Below are positions 45,549 to 54,819 of a DNA stretch of 64,000 nt, piece by piece. Within the stretch, counting starts at the first letter, position 1. Every line of letters begins with the position of its first letter. The notes beneath the pieces were generated by a model that was given only the letters and a program-made list of their open reading frames with translations, did no database searches and was not told the origin of the DNA. Source of the DNA: Calothrix sp. NIES-4105 (GTDB taxonomy: Bacteria; Cyanobacteriota; Cyanobacteriia; Cyanobacteriales; Nostocaceae); the NCBI RefSeq assembly GCF_002368415.1, contig NZ_AP018290.1, positions 4,973,614-5,037,613 of the forward strand, read 5' to 3'. The position numbers and the translations under genes are program-made.

Positions 45549-46167
45549 TAACTTACCTCTAGATTTGCAGCATTAACTTAGGGGCTGTGTCCCATCAACC
45601 TAAATTCAGGCACCCCGAAAATTGCAACTTATGCAAATTTATATTCGCTTAATCTTATTAGTTATAGGTTAACTTTATATGGCTAAAAATGGAATTATTA
45701 TTTGAAAAAAATCAGCGATAGATGCTCTAATTTTTTCTTATATAAAAAAATATCAGTATATTTAATATTTACTATTGCTTTGAATCTATGGATTGATTTA
45801 CCCCTATCCATCACTATTCGTTTAGTCAATCCCAACTATTGGTCTTTTCTATGCTAATTGTTGAATTTTGTATAGAATCTGAACAAAAATACTCAAAATA
45901 TAGTAGTGCAACTTGCAACCTTCGCAAAAACCTGAATTTAGGTGCCATTCCTTAACAATTCGTCATACTTCCGAAGCGTATTTTCTCTCACAAAATTATT
46001 TGCTCTTTTTACAGCTTAATAAGGTAATTTTGTAAATAAGTAAATGTACTTTCCTTAATCTGACTTAACTTTTTGCAGAGTAATTTCAAAAAGCATCAAA
46101 AATTATTATCATTATCATCAATTTTGTAGGATAGGCGAGAACAGCCTGTCCTAAAATATAGACAAAT
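45549..46167. other. Long upstream region of CO2-uptake operon
   Basis: This 619-base AT-rich non-coding region lies between ndhF3 and a small membrane protein gene. The regulatory region of ndhF3 must lie here. The only clear structure is the inverted-repeat pair at 45599-45942. I cannot identify a CcmR/CmpR operator with confidence. Confidence 0.5.
45599..45942. repeat. 344-bp element bounded by inverted repeats
   Basis: CCTAAATTCAGG (45599-45610) is exactly inverted at 45931-45942 (CCTGAATTTAGG). Internal flanks ATTGCAACTTATGCA (45621 onward) and TGCAACTTGCAA (45907 onward) also match in inverted orientation. Nothing coding lies between. It could be a MITE-like insertion. Confidence 0.6.
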
Positions 46168-46377
46168 TTATTGCTTAATCGTTAAGCCTACAAACTGTGA
46201 ATCAAGAGTATTATTTGACGAATGAGTATATATTACCTGTGAATAATTGAGCATACTGACTGGCGCCGGTTTCATTTCTCCTCTAAAATCAAGGAACTGG
46301 ACGATGATTAGATAAGCGACAGCTAAAATAATTGAGATGGCGCCAGTCAGTATAGCAACTATTTTCGAGCGATTCAT
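46168..46377 (-). CDS. Small single-pass membrane protein
   Basis: A 69-aa protein with one N-terminal transmembrane helix (IVAILTGAISIILAVAYLIIVQFL), followed by a soluble tail (RGEMKPAPVS to LTIKQ). AGGAAA lies six bases before the ATG. It looks like a conserved small cyanobacterial membrane protein, but I do not know a function. It carries two GGCGCC sites despite its short length. Confidence 0.7.
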   Translation of the reverse strand: MNRSKIVAILTGAISIILAVAYLIIVQFLDFRGEMKPAPVSMLNYSQVIYTHSSNNTLDSQFVGLTIKQ

Positions 46378-46477
46378 TTCGATTTCCTATAAAGCAACCA
46401 TATTAATTCTACGCGCATCCTCGCATAACTGCTGGCGAGTATAGTCAAGGCGCTCTCCTGCCTGTGCTACAAAGGAT

Positions 46478-47488
46478 TTAAGGTATGGCGCCGGATATTG
46501 TTTTGAGTGATGCAAATGTTTCTATAATTGAATTTAAATATTTTTTGGCAATCAGAATTAGACAAACTATTTTTTCGGTGCGTCGGAAACCGATAATAGC
46601 TCTAAGACGGTGATAAATACCATTTTTGCTGTTACCTTGAAAATCTGGGCAGCGTTTAAGTGCAGCATCTAATAGTTTTAGATATAGCGAGTAGTCTTCA
46701 AATAGCGCATATCGTGCCATATCGAAGTAACCAGCAGCTAACGCGCGTCGGTAATTATTTGAAAGTCGTTTATTTTGTGCTAGTTTACGTTCTGCTTTTT
46801 CTAAGACTAAACAATGACCCATTATCCAGCGTGGCCGAGAGACTGTTGAAACTGTAACGTTTCCGTAACGTCTATAAATTGAATAGCAACCAGGTTGATA
46901 CATAACTAATGCACCACACATTACTACAGAGATGATAAAGTCTCTATCTTGTGCAGTGCTGAGAGTTTCATCCCATCCAACACTTTTTTTAATAGCTTCA
47001 TGTCTATAAAGTAAAGCAGCTACAGCGACCCACCATGTACCAAGTAATGATTCGAGGATATCGGTTTGTTGTCCAGTAGTTTTAGTATCTCCAAGTTTGT
47101 AGCTACCGTTATTATAATGATATTGATGGCACCAGTCTCCATAAACAACGTCGGCGCCTGTTGATTCTAAGAAATTAACTTGATGTTTAATTTTCTCTGG
47201 TAAAATATAATCATCTGCATCCAAAAATTGAATATATTCTGCCTGAGACAAAGATAAACCAACGTTACGCGCGTGGTTTCCTCCTGTATGGGGAATATGG
47301 CGCCAGATGATATGATTATTTTTTGCAGCATAACTCTGAATGATTTCTAGAGAATTGTCTGTAGAACCATCATCGATAATGATAATCTCAATATTTGAAT
47401 AAGTTTGGTGTAAACAACTGTCAATAGCTTCCGTTATCCACCGACTGGCGTTGTAACAAGGTATGATAATTGAAACAAGTTTAGACAT
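46478..47488 (-). CDS. Family 2 glycosyltransferase
   Basis: A 336-aa GT-A enzyme: VSIIIPCYNASRWITEAIDS, then IEIIIIDDGSTDNS, the donor-binding FLDADDYILPEK (DxD), and a later SRPRWIMGH. It is predicted to add a sugar to a growing polysaccharide repeat at the cytoplasmic membrane. It is the last gene of the Wzm/Wzt exporter cluster, 25 bases downstream of wzt. Confidence 0.88.
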   Translation of the reverse strand: MSKLVSIIIPCYNASRWITEAIDSCLHQTYSNIEIIIIDDGSTDNSLEIIQSYAAKNNHIIWRHIPHTGGNHARNVGLSLSQAEYIQFLDADDYILPEKIKHQVNFLESTGADVVYGDWCHQYHYNNGSYKLGDTKTTGQQTDILESLLGTWWVAVAALLYRHEAIKKSVGWDETLSTAQDRDFIISVVMCGALVMYQPGCYSIYRRYGNVTVSTVSRPRWIMGHCLVLEKAERKLAQNKRLSNNYRRALAAGYFDMARYALFEDYSLYLKLLDAALKRCPDFQGNSKNGIYHRLRAIIGFRRTEKIVCLILIAKKYLNSIIETFASLKTISGAIP

Positions 47489-47513
47489 AACATTAATATT
47501 AAGTTATATATAT

Positions 47514-48779
47514 TTATACGGAAAAAACTTTCCAAATATGAGGTTGATAAAATAGAGATTGACTAATAACTCGATTCGCTTTAACTGCAAATCTAAAAGA
47601 TTGCACAATATCTAAAGATTGCACCCCCTGTTTGATATAGATTTTGGCGTTGTATAAACCTGGTAACAGGCAACAATAAGGCATTTGCATTTGAATTTCT
47701 ACTACACCAGCTAAGATTTTAAGTAACTCACTATCACTTGCGGATGTAATATATAAAACGCGCTCATTTTGACCGGACAAAGCGGAAATTATTATGCCAA
47801 CATTGGTATTATCTATATTTTGATAAGCTTTACACTCAATCACTAAATTAGCTGGTTCACCAGATGTTAATATAGGAATGACTTCACCTTGATTGTCTTT
47901 GAAGCATAGTGAGGTAATATCAACTCCCATGCTTTCTGATTCAGGTTTGGCTGGTAAATACATAATGCTCGAAGACTCAGAGTAAGTCACCATATTTAAA
48001 TCGTCTTCATAAGCGCGAATCACATCAACAGTGTTACCTGAAGTGATAATATTACCCTTTGCTAAATAAATCGATGTTTCACATACGTTGAGAACAACAT
48101 GTGGATTGTGAGCAACTAAAATAAAAGCTGTACCCTGCTCGCGTAGCTGTGCTAGTTTTTGGTAGCACTTCATCCGAAACTTGATATCACCAACAGCTAA
48201 TACTTCGTCGATTAATAGTACATCTGGTTCGATATGAACAGCACAAGCAAAACCTAAACGTGCTGCCATTCCTGAACTATAAGTTTGTACAGGTGCATCA
48301 ATGGCAGTTTCAATTTCGGCAAAATCAATTACATCTTTTAACCGTTTGGTAATTTGTTTTGTAGATAACCCCAATATTGACATATTGGCATAGATATTTT
48401 CACGTCCTGTCAGAATGGGGTTAAAGCCGGCGCCTAGTGCAATTAGTGGCGCCACTTTACCACGCACTTTAATACATCCGGTGTCAGGTTTCATCAAACC
48501 GCTAATCAAACGTAATAAAGTAGTTTTACCCGCTCCATTGGCGCCAACTAAACCGAGTGCTTCACCTGGTCGTAGTTGTAAACTGACATTTTGTAGTGCC
48601 CAAAATTCACCCGTGCGTAATTTTTCACTGTTTCTATTTGTACCTGTTATTTCTGTAATAATATCTTGAACACCATATTTTAAAGACTGTTTAAGATTGC
48701 GGCAGAATTTTTTAGATACATTATCTACCGTTAGGAGTGTTGTATCAGTTTTGATTGTTTTGTCGATTAAATAAGTCAT
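47514..48779 (-). CDS. wzt: Polysaccharide ABC exporter ATPase (Wzt-like)
   Basis: A 421-aa ATPase. Walker A is GANGAGKTTL, the signature is YSSGMAARLGFA and Walker B is VLLIDEVLAVGD, all in the first 240 residues. The C-terminal ~150 residues form a Wzt-type beta domain (ITSLCFKDNQGEVIPILTSGEP) that in O-antigen exporters recognises the capped glycan end. It follows the permease gene with a 2-base gap, so the two are translationally linked. It powers export of a lipid-linked polysaccharide. Confidence 0.92.
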   Translation of the reverse strand: MTYLIDKTIKTDTTLLTVDNVSKKFCRNLKQSLKYGVQDIITEITGTNRNSEKLRTGEFWALQNVSLQLRPGEALGLVGANGAGKTTLLRLISGLMKPDTGCIKVRGKVAPLIALGAGFNPILTGRENIYANMSILGLSTKQITKRLKDVIDFAEIETAIDAPVQTYSSGMAARLGFACAVHIEPDVLLIDEVLAVGDIKFRMKCYQKLAQLREQGTAFILVAHNPHVVLNVCETSIYLAKGNIITSGNTVDVIRAYEDDLNMVTYSESSSIMYLPAKPESESMGVDITSLCFKDNQGEVIPILTSGEPANLVIECKAYQNIDNTNVGIIISALSGQNERVLYITSASDSELLKILAGVVEIQMQMPYCCLLPGLYNAKIYIKQGVQSLDIVQSFRFAVKANRVISQSLFYQPHIWKVFSV

Positions 48780-48781
48780 AT

Positions 48782-49627
48782 TTAGGAACCTACCCTTTCA
48801 ACAACAAATGGCATTGCAAGACGAAAGACAATCCATGTTAGGATTAAGCCGATGAAGGTAATAATGCTAACAATCCAAAATCCTGTAGTTTGAGATAAGT
48901 TACCTGTAGTTGCTAACTCGCGCGCTGTAACTAATAAAGGTGTGACAGGGTTAAAATTTACTAATGCTGCGAAAACACCTGTTTTGGGAACTGGATATAT
49001 TACAGGTGTGAGAAATAACCAAAACCCTGTTATTAACGTTAGTCCTCTGGAAATATCTTGATATAGTAGACCTAGTGGCGCCAGTAATACACCAATGAAG
49101 GTTCCGAGTAAGATTAAGTTAATAATGGCTACTGGGGATAATATAATAGTCCAGGTTACTGGGATTTTAAACCAGATAAATAAGGCGATAATTAGAAAGA
49201 CTTTGATAGCGAAGTTAAATAAGATTTCTCCGAATTTGGCTATAATTAGTGCCTCGCGCGGAAAGTTGACTTTTGCGAGTATTGGTCTTGCTTGCGTTAC
49301 TGCTTGTAATGGTGCGTTTAACGCTTCGATAAATGTTTGCCACAGTGCGGTGCTGATTGTGACGTATGCTGGGTAGGGTAGGTCTGTTTTTCCGACTTGG
49401 ATGACGTTGGCTTGGTTAGCTAGTGTAAATCCTGTTGCCATAAGTATTGGTGGTAAAAATGCCCAGGTTATCCCAAGTAAAGATTGACGGTATTGTGAGT
49501 TGATGTCACGTACCATTAGTCTCCATGCTAGTTCGCGCGATGCGAGGAGGTCTTGCCACATTTCGCGAAGTAGTTTTTTGGGGTGTCGCAGACTGCTTAG
49601 AGGTGTGTAGATGGTTTCTCGTTTCAT
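48782..49627 (-). CDS. wzm: Polysaccharide ABC exporter permease (Wzm-like)
   Basis: A 281-aa ABC-2 type permease with six helices. LLASRELAWRLMVRDINSQYRQSLLGITWAFLPPI is the conserved N-terminal region of Wzm/RfbA-type exporters, and ITGFWLFLTPVIYPV is also typical. It pairs with the downstream ATPase to export O-antigen- or exopolysaccharide-like glycans. The start at 49627 is an ATG. A CACAAAGG-type repeat lies just upstream at about 49647-49690. Confidence 0.92.
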   Translation of the reverse strand: MKRETIYTPLSSLRHPKKLLREMWQDLLASRELAWRLMVRDINSQYRQSLLGITWAFLPPILMATGFTLANQANVIQVGKTDLPYPAYVTISTALWQTFIEALNAPLQAVTQARPILAKVNFPREALIIAKFGEILFNFAIKVFLIIALFIWFKIPVTWTIILSPVAIINLILLGTFIGVLLAPLGLLYQDISRGLTLITGFWLFLTPVIYPVPKTGVFAALVNFNPVTPLLVTARELATTGNLSQTTGFWIVSIITFIGLILTWIVFRLAMPFVVERVGS

Positions 49628-49697
49628 TGGGGAGGAGGATATTTAACCACAAAGGACACAAAGGACACGAAGGAAGAGAAGAGGAGAGGAGGAGAGA

Positions 49698-50696
49698 TTA
49701 GGTGTGTTGGTGTTTTTTGATGTAGTGGTTAGTTAGTAGTTTGTTTATTGGTTTGTCGATGAGACGTAGGAGTTTGTTAGTAATTTTGGCGCCTATACGT
49801 GAGGGGATTTTACTGCTGATTGGGTTGATAATGGTCATGTTACGGCGCCATCCTAAGCGTTTATAGCGATTTTTAAAATATTCGTCTTTGGTTAGATTCC
49901 ATTTTTGGCACAAATGCTGTAAACTCGCTTTTTCCCATGCGTCACTCCAACGCAGCATGTAGTAGGGTATGTCTGTTAGTTCTAAGGATGTGGTTGGGAC
50001 GTAGGTGACGATTGATTTTGGTTCTAGGTAAATTGAACCGTTGGCGTTTTGGACCAGCATACATAAGTCTACATGTTCTTTCGTGTTGAGTAGGTTTTCG
50101 TCGAGGTAGCCTATTGAAGTAAAGATGTTTTGACGTACTAAGACACAGTGAAATTCTGCTAGTTTTGTTGGTTGTCGTTCAATGTGGTTGAGAGCGAGTT
50201 TTTTGCCTTGTAGATTAATTTTCTCGATTATTCGGCGCCGATGAGTTATGCCGTTTTTAGTTTCTTCTAAAATTCCAGTTTCTCCACCTGCACAATGAAT
50301 TTCACTGTGTAATGGTGTTCCCTGACATATTAAGGGACTTACTACAGTTGCTCCTGTTTCGTCTGCAGACTGTATCAATGACTGCAACCATCCTGGTGAA
50401 ACGATAACGTCATTATCAATGAAAACTACGTATTGGGTAGTTGCTTGCTGTAATCCAAGATTTCGCGCATGATTTGGTGAAAGGTAATAATTTTTACGTA
50501 TCAACTGAAATTTTTTATTTTCAGCTTCACTCGCTAGATAGTTTTTGATATGTGGAGGTGAACCAGCATCTATATATATCAACTCGAATGGATAGTTCGT
50601 ATTAGTATAGATACTCGTTAATGATTCGCGTGTGTAACTAAACCGCTCGCGCGGTACGACGATGATTGTTACTAGTGGATGTAATATACTTGACAT
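49698..50696 (-). CDS. Family 2 glycosyltransferase (rhamnosyltransferase-like)
   Basis: A 332-aa GT-A protein: VTIIVVPRERFSYTRESL at the N terminus, YIDAGSPPHIKNYL, and the metal site FIDNDVIVSPGWLQSL, followed by NARNLGLQQA-like acceptor residues. It fits sugar transfer in the same export pathway as the Wzm/Wzt pair downstream. The C-terminal ~70 residues are basic and may hold it at the membrane. Confidence 0.85.
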   Translation of the reverse strand: MSSILHPLVTIIVVPRERFSYTRESLTSIYTNTNYPFELIYIDAGSPPHIKNYLASEAENKKFQLIRKNYYLSPNHARNLGLQQATTQYVVFIDNDVIVSPGWLQSLIQSADETGATVVSPLICQGTPLHSEIHCAGGETGILEETKNGITHRRRIIEKINLQGKKLALNHIERQPTKLAEFHCVLVRQNIFTSIGYLDENLLNTKEHVDLCMLVQNANGSIYLEPKSIVTYVPTTSLELTDIPYYMLRWSDAWEKASLQHLCQKWNLTKDEYFKNRYKRLGWRRNMTIINPISSKIPSRIGAKITNKLLRLIDKPINKLLTNHYIKKHQHT

Positions 50697-50714
50697 AATA
50701 GTTGTGATTTTAAT

Positions 50715-52007
50715 TTAAATGAAATGTTGATTTAAATCCCCCCTAGCCTTAATCAGGGGGGGTATCAAAATACGTGAATCTACTAACACTCTTTGATATA
50801 TTTCAACAAGTTCATCGTTGAGCTTGTTAATTTCATAATGTTCTTCTACACAACTTCTAGCTGCTTTTCCGATTTTTAACCAAGCATCCTGATGTTCGAT
50901 AAGATACATTATTTTTTCAGCAATAGCATCTACATCTCGTTCAGGTACAAGAAAACCAGAAATACCATCCTGGACTAATTCGGGAATACCTCCGTGGAGG
51001 GTTGCAATAACTGGTAGTCCCATTGCCATTGCCTCTTTCAAGGTGTTTACAGGTGCGTCTTGGTTCCCATCTTTCGCAGTAACGCTAGGTGCTATGAAGA
51101 TGTGCGAGTTATTTAAAATTTCAATAATTTCTTGCTGATTTTTTTGTCCTAGCAGGTTAATTTTACCATTCATGTTGAGCGAGACTATCAATTGCTGTAG
51201 AGACTCTTGTAAACACCCGGCGCCAATAATGTTATATTCAATATCTATATTTGAGTATTTATCTATTACTTTTGCAACAGCACGTATTCCGTACTCAATA
51301 CCCTTTTTCTCAATTAAACGACCTACAGTGACAATTTTAATTTTATTGTTGTCATTTATATTACGCGGTTGAAAAGCAAATCGACTACAATCGATTCCAG
51401 AACCATGCACTATTATTTTATTTTCATCACATCCTAGTTTTACCGCGCGGTTGCGAAAGAATTGGCAGTTGCTGAGAAAAAAGTCACCTTCACGAAACAA
51501 TTTTTCATAAACACTGTCTCCATATTCTTGAACATACCAGCTAATATCATACCCACGGAACGAGGTAATTAACTTGCCTTGAATGGCGCCTATTTCACGC
51601 AGTATGACACCTTCAATACCGAACATTCCAAATTGACAATGGATAATGTCATATGCTTGTGATGTTAGCAAGGGTATGACCAAATAAAACAGCCTTAACG
51701 AAGCCGCGCGTCTACCATATTTTAAATTCAATGACCGTAAAATTATTTTATATGAGGAGCGGAACTGAAGCGCCAATTTTATCGCTTTGAGCAGGCGCCA
51801 TACATAATTCTTAGGAACTGACGGAGCATAATATGTATGTTCTAACAAGTTATAACGTAAGACATCAGGATGAATTTTGGGTGTATCATCCGTTTGACGT
51901 GCATAAATATCAACTTGATGTCCACGTGTGATTAAACCAACAACTTGATTTAAAACAAACGTCTCAGTCAAAGCAGGAAATTTCTCAACTATAAAAGCAA
52001 TTTTCAT
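50715..52007 (-). CDS. Family 4 glycosyltransferase
   Basis: A 430-aa GT-B enzyme: [22 protein letters not shown] at the N terminus, [19 protein letters not shown] opening the C-terminal domain, and the EX7E motif in [21 protein letters not shown]. It is the first gene of the exporter cluster. The last ~16 residues (after IPPLIK) are encoded by a CCCCCCTAGCCTT/AAGGGGGG-type palindromic repeat, so the natural C terminus has been altered by insertion of a repeat. Confidence 0.87.
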   Translation of the reverse strand: MKIAFIVEKFPALTETFVLNQVVGLITRGHQVDIYARQTDDTPKIHPDVLRYNLLEHTYYAPSVPKNYVWRLLKAIKLALQFRSSYKIILRSLNLKYGRRAASLRLFYLVIPLLTSQAYDIIHCQFGMFGIEGVILREIGAIQGKLITSFRGYDISWYVQEYGDSVYEKLFREGDFFLSNCQFFRNRAVKLGCDENKIIVHGSGIDCSRFAFQPRNINDNNKIKIVTVGRLIEKKGIEYGIRAVAKVIDKYSNIDIEYNIIGAGCLQESLQQLIVSLNMNGKINLLGQKNQQEIIEILNNSHIFIAPSVTAKDGNQDAPVNTLKEAMAMGLPVIATLHGGIPELVQDGISGFLVPERDVDAIAEKIMYLIEHQDAWLKIGKAARSCVEEHYEINKLNDELVEIYQRVLVDSRILIPPLIKARGDLNQHFI

Positions 52008-52331
52008 AGCTTAAATAACAGCTTACTTGCTGTTTAGATGCTGTTTATCAAAACGTGTTTGGCAAGCATTAGGATAGAGTTAGGAGTCAATATTTTCTAT
52101 GAAAGAATACTTACATATAATATATGTTTACTGTTTGTTTATACAAGCTTAACAGAGAATAAAAAAAAGTCAGTGATTTTACTCACAGCATCAGAGAAAT
52201 TTATAACCTATATAACAAATGTAACAGATAAAACACACCCTATATCCGTTACATCCGTTGTATCCGTTGCCAATCTTACCCTGCTGTACGGTACGAAAAA
52301 TAGCTCACAAAGTTAGAATTATGCGTAATTC
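52008..52331. other. Intergenic region with partial ACGGATGTA-type repeat
   Basis: This 324-base region separates the divergent GT4 and CruP-like genes. At 52243-52271 it contains three ATCCGTT units, one arm of the hairpin seen at 62770-62840. No gene is visible. Confidence 0.6.
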
Positions 52332-52358
52332 GTGATTTTGAACCACCATTTAAGAACT

Positions 52359-53900
52359 ATGTCTCTAACTGAAGAAGTCCTCGTGCGTCTACCAGGTAAC
52401 GTCTGGAATGGTTTGCAACGTGCTGATACCTTACTCGAAAAATTACGCGAAGGTAATATTCCTATACGCACGGTAGTTAAAGAAAACTCCGAGTCTATTG
52501 GTGAAGTTGAATCAGATGTGGTAATTTGTGGCGGTACGCTAGGAATATTCATAGGCGCCGCTTTAGCGAATAGAGGTATCTCAGTCGTACTATTAGAAAG
52601 AGGTATTTTAAAGGGAAGAGAACAAGAGTGGAATATCTCGCGGCATGAGTTGCAGGTATTTATAGATTTAGAATTGCTTACAGAGGAAGAATTACAGAAG
52701 GCAATAGCTACAGAATATAATCCCGCGCGAGTTGCGTTTCACGAAGGTGTGGAAGTTTGGGTAAAAGACGTACTTAATATAGGAGTAGACCCAGTATACC
52801 TACTGGAGACACTCAAACAGAAATTTTTAGCTGCTGGCGGAAAGCTATACGAAAATACTCCATTCCAAGAAGCTGTCGTACACCCCGACGGTGTAATTAT
52901 CAATAACCAATTCAAAACCAGACTTTTGATAGATGCGATGGGGCACTTTTCACCCATTGTTCAGCAGGCACGTCAAGGGAAGAAACCTGACGCACTTTGT
53001 TTAGTTGTTGGAACATGTGCCCAAGGTTTTCCGGAAAACCGAACCGGTGACTTGTTGTTATCTAACACACCCTTGCACAACCAGTGTCAGTACTTTTGGG
53101 AAGCATTCCCAGCTAAAGATGGAAGAACAACATACATGTTTACCTACATGGATGCAAATTTGCGGCGTCCTAATTTAGCAGCACTTTTCGAGGATTATCT
53201 CCGCTTAATGCCTCAATATCAAGGTGTGGAATTAGAACAGCTTGATATTAAGCGCGCGTTATTTGGATATTTTCCATCCTACCGCCAAAGTCCGTTACAA
53301 ACTCCTTTCCATCGCATCTTACCAGTTGGAGACAGTAGCGGCAGTCAATCACCGTTAAGTTTTGGAGGTTTTGGGGCAATGGTGCGACATCTACGCAGGT
53401 TGACACAGGGTGTAGAAGAAGCATTACAGAGTGATGAGTTATCAAACCAAGCTTTATCATTACTCCAACCATACCAACCCAACTTAACAGTTACATGGTT
53501 ATTTCAGAAAGCCATGAGTGTAGGTATAGAGCAAAAAGTAGGCGCCAACCAAATAAACAATTTGTTATCAGCAGTATTTATCGAAATGCAAAAACTAGGA
53601 GAACCAATACTCAAACCATTTTTGCAAGATGTCATCCAATTTTCAGGGTTAACACAAACTCTATTTAAAACAGGTTTAATGCATCCGCTACTAGTGATGA
53701 GAATAATTCCTCAAGTTGGAATAATCGCATTGCTAGACTGGACAATACATTACATAAATCTTGGTATTTACTCAATCTTATATTCATTAAATCAACACAT
53801 AGAACCGTGGATAAAAAGATTATCATTGAAACAACAATATTACTGGCGCCGTCGTATAGACGCATGGAAATACGGTTCAGGAAGAGACTATTTTGATTGA
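52359..53900 (+). CDS. cruP: CruP-like lycopene cyclase paralogue (FAD-dependent)
   Basis: A flavoprotein of about 513 aa. The Rossmann motif DVVICGGTLGIFIGAALANRG is followed by ERGILKGREQEWNISRHEL, a signature shared by CruA/CruP cyclase-like proteins. Later come DAMGHFSPIV and PVGDSSGSQSPLSFGGFGAMVRHL (FAD-contact region). CruP homologues occur in cyanobacteria and plants; their reported role relates to carotenoid metabolism and limiting oxidative damage rather than clear cyclase activity. The frame opens at GTG (52332), but the ATG at 52359 (MSLTEEVLVRLP) is more likely the start. The same-strand tandem membrane genes follow. Confidence 0.82.
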   Translation: MSLTEEVLVRLPGNVWNGLQRADTLLEKLREGNIPIRTVVKENSESIGEVESDVVICGGTLGIFIGAALANRGISVVLLERGILKGREQEWNISRHELQVFIDLELLTEEELQKAIATEYNPARVAFHEGVEVWVKDVLNIGVDPVYLLETLKQKFLAAGGKLYENTPFQEAVVHPDGVIINNQFKTRLLIDAMGHFSPIVQQARQGKKPDALCLVVGTCAQGFPENRTGDLLLSNTPLHNQCQYFWEAFPAKDGRTTYMFTYMDANLRRPNLAALFEDYLRLMPQYQGVELEQLDIKRALFGYFPSYRQSPLQTPFHRILPVGDSSGSQSPLSFGGFGAMVRHLRRLTQGVEEALQSDELSNQALSLLQPYQPNLTVTWLFQKAMSVGIEQKVGANQINNLLSAVFIEMQKLGEPILKPFLQDVIQFSGLTQTLFKTGLMHPLLVMRIIPQVGIIALLDWTIHYINLGIYSILYSLNQHIEPWIKRLSLKQQYYWRRRIDAWKYGSGRDYFD

Positions 53901-53909
53901 AAACCGAAT

Positions 53910-53937
53910 GTAGAGACGCGATTAATCGCGTCTCTAC
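53910..53937. repeat. Perfect 28-bp palindrome, GTAGAGACG family
   Basis: GTAGAGACGCGATT is followed directly by its inverse. It belongs to a family with conserved ends GTAGAGAC/GTCTCTAC and variable core, other members being at 57520-57547, 59103-59128 and 60123-60152. It lies 9 bases after the CruP stop and may terminate or stabilise that transcript. Confidence 0.9.
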
Positions 53938-53979
53938 ACGATACACCAATTAAAACCGATTATAAAACCCTTCTATAAC

Positions 53980-54687
53980 ATGCTTGAAAAACGAACCACA
54001 GGAAACAGAAACTTTACAACATTAATCAACCTACTGCGAGAACGGCAAACATTCCTAGAAGAAATTCGGCAAGGAACAAGACTACCAAGTAAAATCATCT
54101 CCTTACTAGTATGTAGTTCCATATTTCTAGCAATATATGGAGGAATAATAGGCGCCTATCACAGTTGGATGCAAGCATTATCATCAGCAGTCAAGTTACC
54201 TGCTTTATACTTAATAACACTACTAATATGCTTACCAACACTATACTTCTCCAACATCATATTTGGCTCCAAACGCTCATTCCCCCAACATTTCGCCCTA
54301 GTCCTAACAGCAGTTTCAGTAATTAGCGTATTATTATTTAGCTTCGCACCAATAACACTCTTCTTCCTAATAACCACCAACAACTACCAATTCTTAATCC
54401 TGTTAAACGTCATCATTTTTTCTCTCACAGGATTTATTGGTATATCCTCACTACACCAAGCAGCAAAAATAGTCTTAGAACAAGACGGAGAAGGAAGCGA
54501 CGTGCGTCGTAAAATCATCCGCTCCTGGTTGCTACTATACGCATTCGTAGGAAGCCAACTAGGATGGACATTACGACCATTCTTTGGCACACCCGACTCA
54601 GCATTCCAACTGTTTAGAGAACGAGAAGGAAACTTTTACCTAAGCGTACTTCAATCAATCATGTACCTCCTAGGTGTCCGCTCGTAA
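53980..54687 (+). CDS. Multi-pass membrane protein, first tandem paralogue
   Basis: A 235-aa protein with five predicted helices (about 38-58, 74-96, 105-132, 138-158, 181-204). The N-terminal 35 residues are charged (LLRERQTFLEEIRQGTRLPSK). Near the end is LGWTLRPFFGTPDSAFQLF, which the neighbour shares as LGWFLRPFFGSPDTKFEMF. No function is known to me. It is downstream of the CruP-like gene and upstream of its own duplicate of identical length, pointing to a tandem duplication with both copies kept. Confidence 0.85.
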   Translation: MLEKRTTGNRNFTTLINLLRERQTFLEEIRQGTRLPSKIISLLVCSSIFLAIYGGIIGAYHSWMQALSSAVKLPALYLITLLICLPTLYFSNIIFGSKRSFPQHFALVLTAVSVISVLLFSFAPITLFFLITTNNYQFLILLNVIIFSLTGFIGISSLHQAAKIVLEQDGEGSDVRRKIIRSWLLLYAFVGSQLGWTLRPFFGTPDSAFQLFREREGNFYLSVLQSIMYLLGVRS

Positions 54688-54690
54688 GAA

Positions 54691-54750
54691 GGTGCGTGAA
54701 AGCAGTTTAATTTTTCACCTTGCTGAAAATTGTAATGGCTTTCACGCACC
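54691..54750. repeat. Hairpin repeat GGTGCGTGAAAGC / GCTTTCACGCACC
   Basis: Perfect 13-base arms flank about 34 bases between the two tandem membrane protein genes. The outer GGTGCGTGA/TCACGCACC is shared with the hairpins at 37334 and 43565; the inner part differs. Confidence 0.85.
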
Positions 54751-54819
54751 CTACTCCTTCCCTCTCTTCCTCCTCTTCTCTTCCTTTGTGTCCTTTGTGC
54801 CTTTGTGGTTAATTAAATC

